Positions 31,201 through 44,140 of a stretch of DNA of 64,000 nt are shown here, piece after piece; position 1 is the stretch's first letter, and each line of letters starts with the position of its first letter. Below the pieces are notes generated by a model that was not told the origin of the DNA, searched no databases, and saw nothing but the letters and a program-made list of their open reading frames with translations. The stretch comes from Spodoptera frugiperda (lineage: Eukaryota > Arthropoda > Insecta > Lepidoptera > Noctuidae). The stretch lies in NCBI RefSeq assembly GCF_023101765.2, contig NC_064217.1:8901788-8965787 (forward strand), given 5' to 3'. The translations under genes were made by a program, and so were the position numbers.

Positions 31201-31305
31201 ATCATCATCATCATCATCAGCTGGAAGTCCTCTGCTGCTCACATCTCCGGTGGAAAATATCCTCATAGTCTTTTGATGCCAAAATGATAAACCACAATTT
31301 ATTCA

Positions 31306-31410
31306 CTACCGTACTCAGAGTCATTTAATAGTTACCTAACCCAGTCCTTAGCAATTGTTTTCTATACAAAATCGTTACTAAGGAATAACTTAAGTAATTA
31401 TTTAAATAGT
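31306..31410. mobile_element. Harbinger-like MITE copy, right end replaced
   Basis: CCGTACTCAGAGTCATTTAATAG...AAAATCGTTACTAAGGAATAACTTAAGTAATTATTTAAATAG matches the 46.88-kb copy. Its right terminal repeat is missing and the sequence runs straight into SINE family C. Confidence 0.6.
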
Positions 31411-31500
31411 CAGTAAGGATCAGACGGGAGTGTCTGATCCTTACTAACTATTACCGCCTCGCCCAAGTCATTGGATGATTTTCCCACCTCAAAAAAAGTA
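31411..31500 (+). repeat. SINE family C fragment with 14-bp hairpin
   Basis: AGTCAGTAAGGATCAGAC...CCGCCTCGCCCAAGTCATTGGATGATTTTCCC then an A-run. A perfect 14-bp inverted repeat lies at 31,412-31,425/31,432-31,445. Confidence 0.6.
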
Positions 31501-31703
31501 ATCATTGAAATGACTGAATGCGGCAATTAGACACTAACTATGCATTTCTTTCAACTAAAACAATTTTACCTTCGCACAAACACTTATCTGCTCGCCTGTA
31601 CACAGCCCATCGTCTATCAAAGTCTATCTAATGAAATACACGTCAATATCGCCACGTCAAAGGCCGTACAATATCCGTGCGTGTCACACACACAGGCACA
31701 TCT

Positions 31704-31725
31704 CCCGTGTGTGTGTGTGTGTGTG
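31704..31725. repeat. GT microsatellite
   Basis: Run of GTGTGTGTGT (about ten units) at 31,707-31,726, following CACACACACAGG, so the two can pair. Confidence 0.7.
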
Positions 31726-31957
31726 TACCGCTGTCACTCCGGGCGATTGCCGGATAACCAGCTTATTAATATCCGGCCCGTCTACTGTATGCCTTTGATT
31801 TATATTCTATATACTTGTAGTTGATTGTTGGGTGCGGTTGAGGGTATTTTGATGGGTAGGTACTTAAGTATGGTAAGTATGTTTTTGTGAAAGAATTATG
31901 TTTTGGTGATAGTTTTATAAATAACAGTAACATAAGTCTAAGGTGATTACACAACGT

Positions 31958-32228
31958 CACGCATTTATATCCCCGAAAAGGTAGGCAGAGGTGCACATTA
32001 CGGCACGTAATGTCGCTATACAATGTACACCCACTTTTTACCATTTGTGTTATAAGTCCCATGTAAGGGTTGAACCTATTGCCATATACTGGGTATAATT
32101 CCAGACTCCGTGCTACTACTGAGAAATTTTCGAAAAACCGAAAAAAGCCCAGTTATACTGTGCCCGACCCGGAAATCGAACGAACCCGAGACCCCTTGTC
32201 CAACAGCCACACTTACGACAAGGCAGTA
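31958..32228 (-). repeat. tRNA-derived SINE (family D), near full length
   Basis: Second long copy of the 6.85-kb SINE: AAGGTAGGCAGAGGTGC, CACGTAATGTCGC, GACTCCGTGCTACTACTGAG, TTTTCGAAAAACCG, then CCCGACCCGGAAATCGAACG and CGAACCCGAGACC at the tRNA end. It includes a segment (TTATACTGTGCCCGACC) lost from the 6.85-kb copy. Confidence 0.82.
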
Positions 32229-35160
32229 ATTTGGCGGGTAGTATTTGTGATTTATCCTTATTTGGTGACTGTATCCGTAAACTATGAAAGAGTTCTAAAA
32301 CGATTTAAAAAAACAAACATTCAATACCACTCGTCTTTAACCAACAATTAAAACAAAAAAAGTAAACGTCACAAAACGGTTGACAGTTGACCTAAACTGA
32401 ATGCTCATTCAAATTAAGAACAAAACAAAAAAATCGTTCCATTTACATATCCATCACTTAGCTGACATCTACGGCCCTTTTAAATATCGCGATCAAAGAA
32501 ATAAACTGAGATTAATTCGCGCCCTGCGAAAACAATGAAGGATCTCGCCCTAACAAAGGGTTAGGACAAAGGCCACGAACGGAGTTTAGTCTATAACTCT
32601 GCATGTGACTTCTAAACTTATTGTTTTAACGTTTGACAAACGAAAACAATGCTCGAGAAATTAATTCGACGTATTGTTTTGTTTTTTTTTCAAGTTTTTG
32701 TATTTCGAATGTACGGCTATTTTAAATGCTGGCTGAATTTATTTCGATTAATGCGTAATTCTATTTTTAATTTGTAAGTGAAATGCGAACTTGTGTAGAC
32801 TATGCAAGAGTGGTTCAATATTATAAGTAGTTTTAGTAATTTAATCGGGTATAATATACAATAGCTTGGTAAAAAACCTATCAAAAGTAACCATCTCCAA
32901 TCAATCAAAATTTCAATAAAGAGCTGTACAGTATGAGTAAAAAAATAAATAGGTACTAAAGTAGACATGATTTAAAAAATGGCGGCAATTTCTTTCTTTT
33001 TTCTCTGCCGCTGAATTGCAGACTACGGCATAGCTTCAAAAAGTCTATCAGAGCGGAATATTCAGTTCGTCAAATGGTAATCAGAGGGAGGCATTATACG
33101 TTATGGTTCAAATATCACAAGCCTTCGGAGGCTGTATGAGATTTTTACTTTTACGAGAAAATAAAAACATAGATAACTTTGATTGAAGATAATACCTACT
33201 TTAATATTTTTATCTGTTGAAGAAAAATATGTAGCTATCTTGATGGAAAAAGAAAGTGTATTACATGTCATGAAAAACACATTTTCTCATCAAGGGAAAA
33301 AACTTTCAGTTCCCAGGCACGTAAGCCTACTCGAAATTATTTTATTTGTGCGCAGGCTCGTATGGTTCTTATTGGGTTGTGATAGGGTTGGGTTTGGTTT
33401 GTTGGGGGGTCGACAAAGAGTTAAAGGTTTAATACACGTGACTGTGAGAACGCTAGTTGTTACGGTCGTAACAAGGCGAGCGCATCAAAGGACGTTTTTC
33501 AAAGAGAACGTGATTCTCGACCGATGCTCTAACAAGTCCGCCCCCGGCTGACTCGGGGGAAACTCGACAATATATTTTTAAGAATTACAATTTTATTTGA
33601 AGGATTGTGCGGGCAATGTGTTTTATGTAATGCATGCTTATTGTTCTCCTTCGTGGAATTTTATTTAGAATGTTAATTTAAGAGCAAGATAAAGGAGATT
33701 TTATATTTATGAAAACAACTGAGTGGAATATTTTGGTTACAGATATTTTTCATACGTGGTTTCGTTTTTATACTTTAGTAGCTGCGTGTAATTTATTGTC
33801 TTTTCATTCAGATGTAAGAATATGTCTGTAATGTTGGACTTTAGTACTGGAACCGACACCGTTTCTATGCTTTAGACTGCTAAGAATTGCTATGGTAACC
33901 AATGTGAAAATGAAATACAGTTCAGTCTTTAGTTTTAGGCATGTCTTAACTTGTAATTATGTGATGTCATTGAGTGATGTCATTATTGACGACATTTAGC
34001 AGAACTTCTACGTAATGTGTCGATTATCAACTAGACCCATTTAAAGTTCATAAGTTCTGGGCAATATTATCCACACCATAGTAATTTGTAATGACTCCTT
34101 AAACATTTTTCCAATCAATAAACTAAATCACACCATATAAACAAAACACGAACAAAAAGTAGTAACACATGGTGTTCCTCTTATCCCCCACTCCCCCAAA
34201 GCAATCCCAATAGTTTCAATAGTTCCACGGCTGGGATTAAACCGGGGTCGGGGATAACATGGCGCATATGTCTCCACAGTCACCTCCGATACTTTACCTC
34301 GATACAAAGGTGAGGACTGATTGAAAATCCGAACCGTATGCTACACATCAAACCACACAACCAGTATAAACTGACCGTCTGATATATGGAAAGACCGTAC
34401 AAAGCGAGTCCATGATAAACTGGTTCTGTGTAAGTCGATGTGTTGCTGTGTATACATACATACGTAGGTACTATAATATGCTAAACTCTTTGGATAGATG
34501 TGTGTGGTTGGGTCTCTTTGTTAGTGAGGCTATGTGTCTATAGGAATGTAAATTTAATCAAGAAATAGGAGAATAGGGCTGCCCGTGTTTAAGATTGGCT
34601 TGTACTATGGGGTTGATTGAATTTTTTGTCAATTGTTTCTGTTTGCGATTATCTGTGTGCTTTGTTTTAACGTTTACTGCTTGTAGTTCATCAATAGTGT
34701 TATTAGTTTTCATATTTTGATATTCTTTGTAATCTGGCATATAGCTGTTATTCATAACATTCATTGCAAAACATATTATTCAAAGGTTTGATTCGTCTTG
34801 AGAGGAAGTGGGGATTTTAAATAAAACCACTATTTTAAAGTTTATTATAAGTTATTTTATTATATAGTACCTATGACAGACAATAAATTATCAATTATTA
34901 TTAGCTAGTATGTACAACAGACAATAATTAATATCAACTTAATAAAATATTTCCACCATATCATACCAATCTAGAAGTACATTCCCAGCACTAACACTAT
35001 CTGACAAAGACAATAGTCAATTTAACATTTGCTTAAATTAAGACAAATTATATTTTCATTTTTCAGTTTTAAGACGCCCGCTTCTCATGCATGAGAGTGC
35101 GGGTCCGAAACCTACCAACAGCAAGTACCAATGCAACTTTTTCCGAGTTATATAGACTCT
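32229..35160. other. Non-coding DNA with an E-box-bearing GC-richer patch
   Basis: Patch at 33,300-33,560 holds CACGTG (33,435-33,440) and GC-richer sequence; its 122-codon plus frame begins with TTG, not ATG, and is not called. Another patch at 34,195-34,270 (GGGATTAAACCGGGGTCGGGG) has no second copy. No supported gene. Confidence 0.4.
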
Positions 35161-35164
35161 AGAA

Positions 35165-35345
35165 TTATATAGACGCCACAGACATACGGCGAAGGAAAAC
35201 ATCGTGAGGAAACCTGGGCTTATAATTTCTAATTATAAGTTTAAAATCGCCAACCTGCATTGAGATTAATACTCAAACCTTCTCCGTGCGAGAAGAGGCC
35301 TGTGGTCAGCAGTGGCCACTTAATAGGCTGTTGATGTGATATGAT
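35165..35345 (+). repeat. AGAGGCCT-family LINE/SINE 3' end
   Basis: GACGCCACAGACATACGGCGAAGG, CATCGTGAGGAAACCTGGGC, TCCGTGCGAGAAGAGGCC, GGTCAGCAGTGGCCAC and TAGGCTGTTGATGTGATATGAT. Same word order as the 20.14-kb copy. Confidence 0.7.
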
Positions 35346-37840
35346 ATTTTTATTCATTATACAGATGCATTATGTGCCTACATTTACAACTGGACTACAA
35401 CATATGAAATCATATACCATCAATAAAATACATATACAAGTTACTACACAATTATTTACGTAAACTATTTCACGTTTAACTTAATTTAACGCAAGATAAA
35501 CTAAAGGATACACTCGTAGACTTGCGATGGTAAATAGCAATGAACTGCTATGGGGACCGTATTTACTTACATGGGGGTAGTTCCTGCTTTAGATTTATGG
35601 ACACCATTGTTTCGGGATGTTAATTTTGTAGTGAAATTGTGTTGTTTGTGTGTAGGTAGATATATCTTTAAAGCTTGTTGCGTGTATGTAAGTATTATGT
35701 AATGTGTTCTAAAAGTATCTGTTACGGCTTTAATGGGAGGTAGTGTTATGTTTGAAGATTACGATAGTAAATATAAATGATTGATTATGAGTTTTTTTTT
35801 CATACTAAATATGCAACTTATAGGAAGGTACCTTGTTGGGTGCTAGCTTGAGATAGCTCAACGGTTTCCTAGCAATCACCGAGTCGTCTCAGATTCATTG
35901 TCTGCAATAAATAAAGCATTATGAGTTTTTCGTGTTAGACTTGTCTTAATTTACCTTTATAATAGTTTATAGTGAGATTTATTATTTAGGTACTGGCTTA
36001 TATTAACTATTTTCAGCTCAATTACGAAACATAATAAGCTCTTGTTTCCTAATAGGCTCTTCTTAAGAGAGGTCTGCTATTAAATCGCTTCGTAGAAAAC
36101 ACTCGTGATGTTAAGTAGATATATTCAATACACGTGTAATGAAGGCGAATGTTACACGAGCTGGGTCCCAATCAAGGACCCACTCGAATGCCTTATTTAA
36201 GTTCGCTGTAAATCCAAACACATTTTCTATCAAAAACTTATTAAACTCTACAACGTTATAATAAAGTGTTCTCTTTTGACAAAAACCCGTGCGTACAACA
36301 TTTTATTTAAAGAGACCCAATTTAAAGGCTTTGAAGCGTAGGGAGGCTTCTATATCACATATAGGGTAAAACGCCCACTCGAACACACACATATTATACT
36401 ACGCATGTATACATAGAGAGCATATAGCCTGGGGGCCCGTCAAACGCCCTGAAAGTCACGTATGCCTGGTGGCCTCGCAATGTTATTATCCGACACTTAC
36501 GCACGAACATACACTCACGTCTGCACGCATCTGTGTGCGCTATAGATGTGCGTAGGTAGGCGAGCCCGGGCATCTCACAGCCCACACGACCCCGACCGAA
36601 GGGACAAAGCGAAACGGGTTTGTCCCAAGGGAAATTCAATATTCGGGACTAAACCTTAACTCCCCCTTAAGACACCCCGTCTACCACCCCCGGAATGCTT
36701 ATATGGCCACGACGTGTATCGATTTTCTTGCCAAATGGAAGATTGGTGTCGAACCGTTCTCGGCGGACGAATGAATGATGTATTGGAGTGGCGAGTGAAT
36801 ATTTCAAGTGTGTGTGTGCCACCTTCGGGGTTTTGTGTTTAGCCACCGTATCGGCTGTGATGGAAATCTCCTTCGGAAATTGACGTGAATTTTTTATTTC
36901 GGTAATGCATTGCGGCGTGGGGCGGGAGAGTTCGGTAACCGCGTACTTCTTTGAGCTCGACGCCAATTATCTCTGAAATGCCCTTTGAGGTGACTGATTG
37001 GATCGCAACCGTTGCTTTTAGCCTTCTGATGCTTTCTGTTATGAAAATTGTGATTTCGGGGGATTATTAGTAAAATGTACACAATGAAAGGTTGATTATT
37101 GTTCTTTTAGGTGTAAATACATAAATAGGTTCATTCACTTTGCTGTTAGCGCTTAGGTCCCCTTTTTGGCTTATATTTTAGCTGTTAGCTATGCTTATTT
37201 GACTCGTATAAACATAGTAGAATTTATCTTACTGGTCGAACTTATATTACGTGGTTGATATATACTATATACATTATTTCCCAACACAAGTGTTATTAAC
37301 CACTTACTGGGGCTGTTTTGATCACTTGTGTTATGGAAATGTAAGAGGCTAAATAAAGGTATTTTATTATTATTTCAAAACGAATTACCACACCACCGTT
37401 ACAAGATACAAACATCAAACCGCAAAACTTTACCAACCTTTGTTTACTCAACAAGCTCTGCAATACGCTTCATATTTCCCCTGTCAAACGACTAACAGAC
37501 TAAACAAGTTCCACATTAATTTCTAAAGCACTATTCTATTTACTTTTCTTACGGATCTAGTGTACATATTTACAATATAAACTGGAGTTACTGCATGACG
37601 TTTTACTTATTCATAGAAGAATCCTTTAAAGGGTAAATCTTGACTTTTATGTACGTAACATGCCATAAAGCTACGCCATAACGTTTTCTCGTAAAATACG
37701 CTACAACCAAATTATAAATACCTATTTACTATGTGTGTTTTATTTGCTTTATATGACGATAAATTAAATTGCTATGTTGCTGTCAAAGGTTGAGGAGACT
37801 TGCGTTTGATTTGAATTAGGTTTGAGAAGTGTTTTACTAT
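35346..37840. other. Non-coding DNA with an islet at 36.4-36.95 kb
   Basis: The islet is GC-richer, with an 8-bp inverted repeat GGGACAAA/TTTGTCCC (36,601-36,626) and a CArG-like CTTATATGGC (36,698-36,707). Three minus-strand frames of 60-100 codons cross it, but none shows a domain. Elsewhere AT-rich without genes. Confidence 0.4.
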
Positions 37841-37842
37841 GT

Positions 37843-38100
37843 GTGGGAGAGCCATGCTTTGACACGAATGGGTCAGCTCGACCGGAGTGATACCACGGCC
37901 TCACAGAAAACTAAGGTGAAACAACGCTTGCGTTGTATAAGTAAGGTTACCGGAGGCCCAATTACTCCTCTTCCCAATCTCCAATTCCCCAACAACCCTT
38001 AAATTCCTAATCCCCAAAAGGCCGGTAACGCACTTGTAATGGCTTTAGTATTTTAGATGTCCATGGGCGGCGACGATTGCTTACCATCCACCATAAAAAA
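37843..38100 (+). repeat. Lepidopteran SINE (family B), near full length
   Basis: GGGAGAGCCATGCTTTGACACG, CTCGACCGGAGTGATACCACGG, AAACAACGCTTGCG, ACCGGAGGCCCAATTAC, AAAGGCCGGTAACGCACTTG, GATTGCTTACCATCC, then CATAAAAAAAG. Confidence 0.82.
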
Positions 38101-38169
38101 AGAAAAAATTGGTTTAGAGAGATCTTTGTCAGATTTGGTTGAACATTATTATGTATCCAATAGTAGGTA

Positions 38170-38310
38170 CCATCACGCTAATATTATAAATAAGAAAGTT
38201 TGAATGTTTGTCCGTCAATAACGCTGAAACTATTGAATGGATATTGATGAAATTTGGTATACAGACAGAGCATGAGCTGACTTGGGTATAGGTTAGGCTT
38301 TTTATCCCAC
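38170..38310 (-). repeat. RTE-like LINE 3' tail
   Basis: Minus-strand copy: ATATTATAAATAAGAAAGTTTG, GTTTGTCCGTCAATAACGCTGAAACTATTG and TGGTATACAGACAGAGCATGAGCTGACTTGG, parallel to 56.46 kb. Confidence 0.65.
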
Positions 38311-38439
38311 GGCTTACTAATGAATGTCTAATGGTCAGTTTTAATGATCCATACCCTACATTTTGAATGAAGTATACCAATGTCAAAATTATATTTCTGG
38401 AACCAAAGCCAAGTCAACGATGTAGTCCGAAATATTTTC

Positions 38440-38545
38440 CATAGAGGACTGACCGACAGACAGACATTTTTAATATTATTATATTTGCTTTGACGTTCAA
38501 AAGTGCCTTCCTAGTCTATTTGAAATAAATAATTTTGACTTTTTA
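38440..38545 (+). repeat. LINE-tail fragment (ACTGACGGACAG type)
   Basis: GACTGACCGACAGACAGACATTTTTAAT, then GACGTTCAAAAGTGCC and AAATAAATAATTTTGACTT, as in 11.69 and 56.27 kb. Confidence 0.5.
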
Positions 38546-39659
38546 ACTAAAAATCTTAAATAATTATTTGACAAACAGAACTTTTCTGCATGGCTTCACA
38601 ATAATAGACGTTTAGCTACCGTATTTATAATAAAGATCTAAAATTATCCCATCTATGTATAAATATGGCATCACATGAGTGCGTGGACTATAAACGCGAG
38701 GTAAAAGTAAAATATAGTAACAATGAAAGCCTTTTTGGTCTCAATAAACAGGCAAATAAGATTACTTATAAGTACAAGAAAATAATATTAAAATATAACC
38801 TTTAATGTACAAGGTTTGTTTATGTAAGTACCTATTTCTTTTTAGCTTACCTTGGTATAAAATTATAAATATTATAGTATCCATATACTTAGATATGTGC
38901 TTTTTACTCGACATAATTTAAAGTGTGTTCGATTCTTGTGAGTGAATGTGACTGGCCGCAAAAGGACGTGTTTTTTTATTATTTAAATAAATCTATGAAC
39001 GCAATGAAAGTCTGTAGGTACTTAGATGTATGTGCTTCTAAATTAAGATTATTTAAATTAAGTTCGATCCTCTTTAGATGTGATTGGCTAAAAAGGGTGT
39101 GTTCTTTTTTATTTAAAAATCTCTGGAAGCAATGATACGCCAGCCAAAAAACAAACATTTTGAATTAGGTTTGATAACTGTTAATGCGATTGTCGTATTG
39201 TGTAGATGTGTCAGATGTGTGCCTAATAAAAATATATTTCATCTGAAGTAGACTAGATTAGAGTACTTTACTAATCTATTTGTATTTTTATCAGGTTATA
39301 AATAATTTATGTAGACGAGTTTACCTATATCTTTTTCGTGGAAATAGTGAATAGGAACGGTACCTGCACTACGACTACCTATACCTACTACTACTATAGG
39401 TAATAACTATACCTAACTTATTTAGCTGTTGTAACCTACTTAATACATATCAAGTTATGTTTAGTTACGTATATGGTTATTTTTTTTTAAATATTCTGTA
39501 TATACACGTATTGATCACGTAGCCCACGTCTACAACAAAACAATCGTCACTCTACTCCATCCTCTCATTACAAACAAGTAAACACAAAAACCAAACAAAA
39601 AACAAATTGAGCGCAAACAATTTAAAGCTCACACAACCTGTGTGTTCTACATTAAACAC

Positions 39660-39830
39660 ACACACGCTCATACGTAGAGGACATTAGTATTAGTGGGTTT
39701 CGGCCTTTCAAAGGCCCCTTAGATCGAGGGGGCGATGTTTGGGGGTAAGATTGAGCGTGGGTGGGACGCGGGGCGGGGGAAATTCCAAGATGGCTGCGGA
39801 CCGTGCCGGCCATAAGGGTAAAATAGGAGC
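39660..39830 (+). promoter_or_regulatory. GC-rich islet with YY1/TISU-like motif
   Basis: GC-rich patch (GGGACGCGGGGCGGGGG, 39,763-39,779) followed by CCAAGATGGCTGC (39,786-39,798), close to a TISU/YY1 site. The ATG in it opens 70 codons (39,791-39,999) that read M-A-A-D-R-A-G-H-K-G then become Cys/Leu-rich. I see no domain, so the islet is called regulatory and the ORF is left as a possibility. Confidence 0.35.
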
Positions 39831-40793
39831 CTTTATATATTTATGTGTAGTTTGTACTTGTATTGGTCAGGCCAGCTCCTGGATTTGCTATCGATTTTTA
39901 CTTATTTCTCTTGCGGCGTCTGTGGGCCGGTTTTTAATGAATTGCATTTGTTTCGCAACTGGGGGATGTTTTCGTTTGATGAATGTAATTCTTTGTTAAA
40001 CTTTGTTTGATGCAGATTATTGGTTTGTGAGTTCCTTTTCTTTAGCTCGGTGCTGTATTTTATGATGGAGTAAATAGTTGAGACGTTTTAAGAGTATGTT
40101 ACGATGGTATTATGTATGTTTGGAGAATGATTTGAAAGTGCTTTTTAATTTACACAGTTGAAGCCGATAAAAATGTAAATAATTGCTCTCTAATATTTTC
40201 ATTATCAACGAAAATATCGAACATTTATACTGAACTGTCATTACATGCTTAATCAATCACATACCAATTAAAGAGTTAGATTTACATCTACATAAGGCAA
40301 TAAACGAGCTAACAAGCCAATAGCATAAAACAAAGTAAGTACCTACCTAACATAAACAAAATGAACAAAATTAAAGAATCGGATCTGTGGTTAGCCATTT
40401 CGAAGTAAGGAGGTTGCCTATAAAAAGTTTGAGATCTCATTATCAAGTGACGCCGAGATTTTTTCTGTACGTACGCCAAGTCACGGAAAAAAGAAACTTT
40501 ACGAATATTTTACTCGTTGAACTTTTAAAATAATATTTTTTTCGTGTATTAAGTGATACTGTCGGGTACTTTTTGAATTAAACGTGTGCGTTAAGGGGTT
40601 AACTATTATATATAGGGATTTGGGTTATTGAAATTTTGTGTAACTATGTATATAGTACGTTTTGTAATAGGAATGATGACCGAGTATGTAAATTAAAAAT
40701 CTATTTGTCCGTCAGTTAATAACAGACACGTTTTTTTTTAAATTTTGTCATACTAGATAACAATATTGAGATAAAACGAATAAAAGTTTAGAA

Positions 40794-40992
40794 GTAGGAG
40801 TAAGTACGACATTTCTACGTATAAAATGTACCTAGAAGTGAAGTCACGCGATATTTTAAATCAATATATCTTCAAAAGTATTTGTTTCCGTAAGAAAATA
40901 AAAAATACGTATCTAATATTTTAAAACAATCTACCAGACGGACTTTAAAATAAAAATAAGTCATTTACCCTATTGTAGAGTGCCTGTAATTC
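40794..40992 (+). repeat. Dispersed 200-bp repeat, copy 1
   Basis: Plus-strand copy: TAGGAGTAAGTACG, TTTCTACGTATAAAATG, GTCACGCGATATTT, AAATCAATATATCTTC, AAAGTATTTGTTTC, AATAAAAATAAGTCAT, TACCCTATTG. The reverse complement of the second copy is at 45.28-45.49 kb. Family unknown. Confidence 0.6.
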
Positions 40993-43940
40993 TGTATGGC
41001 ACCTATCTACTTAAATAACGAACAAAAATAGCATTAGGAGAATAAAAGAATCTACATGGGTCCATATTCTTAGAGAAAATAATCAAATAGTCGAGTAAAA
41101 CACACATACTCTGCTATACTATAACATAAAATGTCACCTATTTTCATATCTAAAAATAATCACAGTAAACCGTCATCTACTATATCAATTATCGTCAAAT
41201 ACTTCAGCACAGCGCTCCAAAAAACTTTAGCAATCCATAAACAAGTTCGAGAGCTGGAAATGTGCTTGGAACCTCAAAATGTCCATTACGGGTAGACGTT
41301 ATACATAATTGAATAAAGGCTGCTATCCACCTACATACAACAAGTACCTAAAGTCTACTAAACCGGGTCCATCCGAGGAAGGGTTTCACTAGGTGTCATA
41401 AATTACAGCCCTGTTTATCGGGCCAGGGGAGGGCCACCCCTCCCGTGGTTTTACAGTTTATCGTCCCTCCGTATGGGCCCTCCGTAAGGCGAAGGGTAGT
41501 GAATTACAGAACTGTTACTCAGCGGAATGTACCCTCTGAAAGTTTGATAAAAAAGATCCCCTTAAGACTGTCCATTGCGTGGGGTCGTGTTTAGAATGTG
41601 TTGTTACGATGATTTGAGATTTTTCGTTTTATTTTTTGCGTGAATTTTTTGTTTTTTTGCTCTATAGTTTAAAGTAAAATAGTCGACGTTTCCCCTATTA
41701 TAATAAGTCTTTGTGTGATAAATTCGTATTCCATTTTTTCACGTCTGTATTCACTTTTTCGTCTGAAATTATACCTAAGTCATAGTAATATTTATTATCA
41801 ATAATCAAAATAAAAGTCTTATCTAACACCTTGCGAATTTGTTGTTAAAACCCGTATAATACAATCGTATCAATATCAAATTAATTTATAGCAAAAGTTT
41901 GAAAAGTATCAAGTTTGTTCGGTCGGAGTCTTGCCGCCTTCCATACGCGCGGTCAAGCGGATTTTGAGTCACAGAGTAACAAATTCTTTTAGAAGAGACA
42001 CAGAAAAAATATCTTGCATTTTTTTGTGATATTTTTCACACATTTTTTTTATTTAGATTTTAGGGACGTAAGTATGAAATATGTATTGGATTTGATTGGT
42101 TTGAATGTGAAAGTAAAAAAAACAAAAGTATGTTTTAATTTACTTTATTTTGAAAAGCATGTTTGAGTTGTGTTGTATTTTTAGAAGAGCTTAATATAAA
42201 ATAGGAGCATGTTTACTCTATCTCTTGTTTAGATTCTGCCTGTCTAATAATAGTTAAAATAACAGTGCTCAGGGCTCTTTTTTACAAAGTATACAATATC
42301 GTTAGCAAAATGGGGTCTACTAAAGGAGAAACTAATGTCAGTACCTAAGTTAGAATAATAAGAATGAGACTTATTATAATACTCCTTTTAAAATGTATGG
42401 CTAGTCGTACAAAATTAATATTGGATTAATATTGTCTATTAATTATGCAATAGACATTACATTATTATGCTTAGAAACTACACAGAAAAAAGAGGCCTAT
42501 AGTAAGTACTACTATTTATAGCGATTTGCGAAATACGAACTATTAAGCAAAACAATGATGACAAGTCATGATGAATATTTATTCACACAATAGATTAAAG
42601 ACAGAGAACGAATAAACAGAATCAAAACAGTATCAACATGAACAAAAACAAAGTTTAGGTGTTAAACATTGGAACCATGCCATGTTAACACAAACGACTC
42701 ACGCAAAGCAATATGCATAAGTAACGCGAGAAGACGATACAAGACAAACATATTGTGGTAAAAAGCACATAACAACAGTACCATAACAATTTTGGGAGGT
42801 CTAAATTACTCTGTGGCAGTTGACAATGTAGGTGGAGGCGTGCGGTCTGAGGGGCGGGGAGGCCGGGCGGAGGGGGGTAGTGACACAGGCTACCGGTCAC
42901 CACCGCTCGTATTGATTTGTTGTATCGCTCGTCCTGCAACACCCATCCCTTTCTTGCACACCTACATCACAATACCTCCGTCTCCTTCCTACACGTGTCC
43001 CTCCCGCGCACACGTGGGCACATACGCCGCGTATGTGAACGCTAGCATGTGTGCGAGGATTACTATGTGTTTCGCGAATGTGTGCGTTGGGGTCCGAATA
43101 TTATGTACCTACGCATTTTCGACAGAGTTTTCCTTATTCGTTACGGACACCGTGTTTTTCATATTGTTAGAAAATTTCCCGTCTTAGGTAGGTAGGTAAG
43201 TATGTTTTCAATAAAAAGTTTTTTCGCATTTGTTATTACACTCATACTTTATCATTTTGTCTGTCAAATATTTATATCGCTTTGATTAGGTACAAAACCA
43301 AATTATTATCTTCAATAATATTCTTGTTATTATTAACTGAAACTAGAGTAAACTTTTCATTCATAAAAATATTGCTAGTAGCTACAACACAACCAACTTC
43401 AAACAACTTTTAAATTACGAATTCTTAAAAAAAAATAATGGAAACAGCCAGTACTTTATTTAATCAAAATGAAACCTCTAACATCTAAGGCAGCGTAGAA
43501 AAAAAAGAACTAGAAAGCTCCAAATTCAAATTCAATAAAGACTGGCACACATGAGTTCAACGAAAGGGCGTGCCGTGTCGTCGTATAGAGGTCCATACAT
43601 GTGTGCCTCTGATTTCCAGAGGTCAGGTCACACTTACGTACTTCATTACAAATAAGAGCTGAAAAAAGGGCAAAAAATGTGTAAAAGCGAGTTCTCTTAG
43701 AACTTTAGAACCTTCTGAAGTACGAACGTTCTTTCAACACAAGAGTTTAACTTCGTCTAAAAGTTTGAAGACTATTTTTATGTTTTTCAACAATGGAAGT
43801 TTTACTTTTTTATTTAGAGCAACAATTATATGGCTGTTGTTTATACTGTTTTTACGTCTCTCTGGTTAGGCTTATTTAGTGTTAGTTTATAGTTAGGTTA
43901 ATATTTGAGAAAAACACGTTGCCTTTTTGTTTTGTTTCTC
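40993..43940. other. Non-coding DNA with GC-richer islets at 41.4 and 42.85 kb
   Basis: Islets: 41,395-41,520 (GGGCCAGGGGAGGGCCACCCC, CGTCCCTCCGTATGGGCCC), 41,920-41,960, and 42,830-43,030. The 131-codon plus frame at 42,792 and its minus counterpart are low-complexity Gly/Arg/Pro and are not called. Confidence 0.4.
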
Positions 43941-43949
43941 ATTACTACA

Positions 43950-44140
43950 TAGTATAAAACAAAGTCCCTATCTCTGTCCCTATGTCCCTTTATATGCTTA
44001 AATCTTTAAAACTACGCAACGGATTTTGATGCGGTTTTTTTTAATGAAAAGAGTGATTCAAGACGAAAATGATGATATGTGTATTTATAATACATGCATA
44101 ATATATCACGATTGCACACAATTTACAATAAAAAAAAAAT
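43950..44140 (-). repeat. Minus-strand LINE tail (ATAAAACAAAGTC type)
   Basis: AGTATAAAACAAAGTCCCTATCTCTGTCCCTATGTCCC, AAATCTTTAAAACTACGCAACGGATTTTGATGCGG and GATTCAAGACG. The same order, partly duplicated, is at 45.05 kb. Confidence 0.6.

Noticed and set aside
33183..33551. 122-codon plus frame
   Set aside because: Starts with TTG, no conserved motif.
36394..37082. Three minus-strand frames of 60-100 codons
   Set aside because: They overlap a GC-richer islet in different frames with no domain; likely chance openings.
42685..43187. Frames on both strands, up to 131 codons
   Set aside because: Low-complexity Gly/Arg or Pro/Cys translations of a GC-rich patch.
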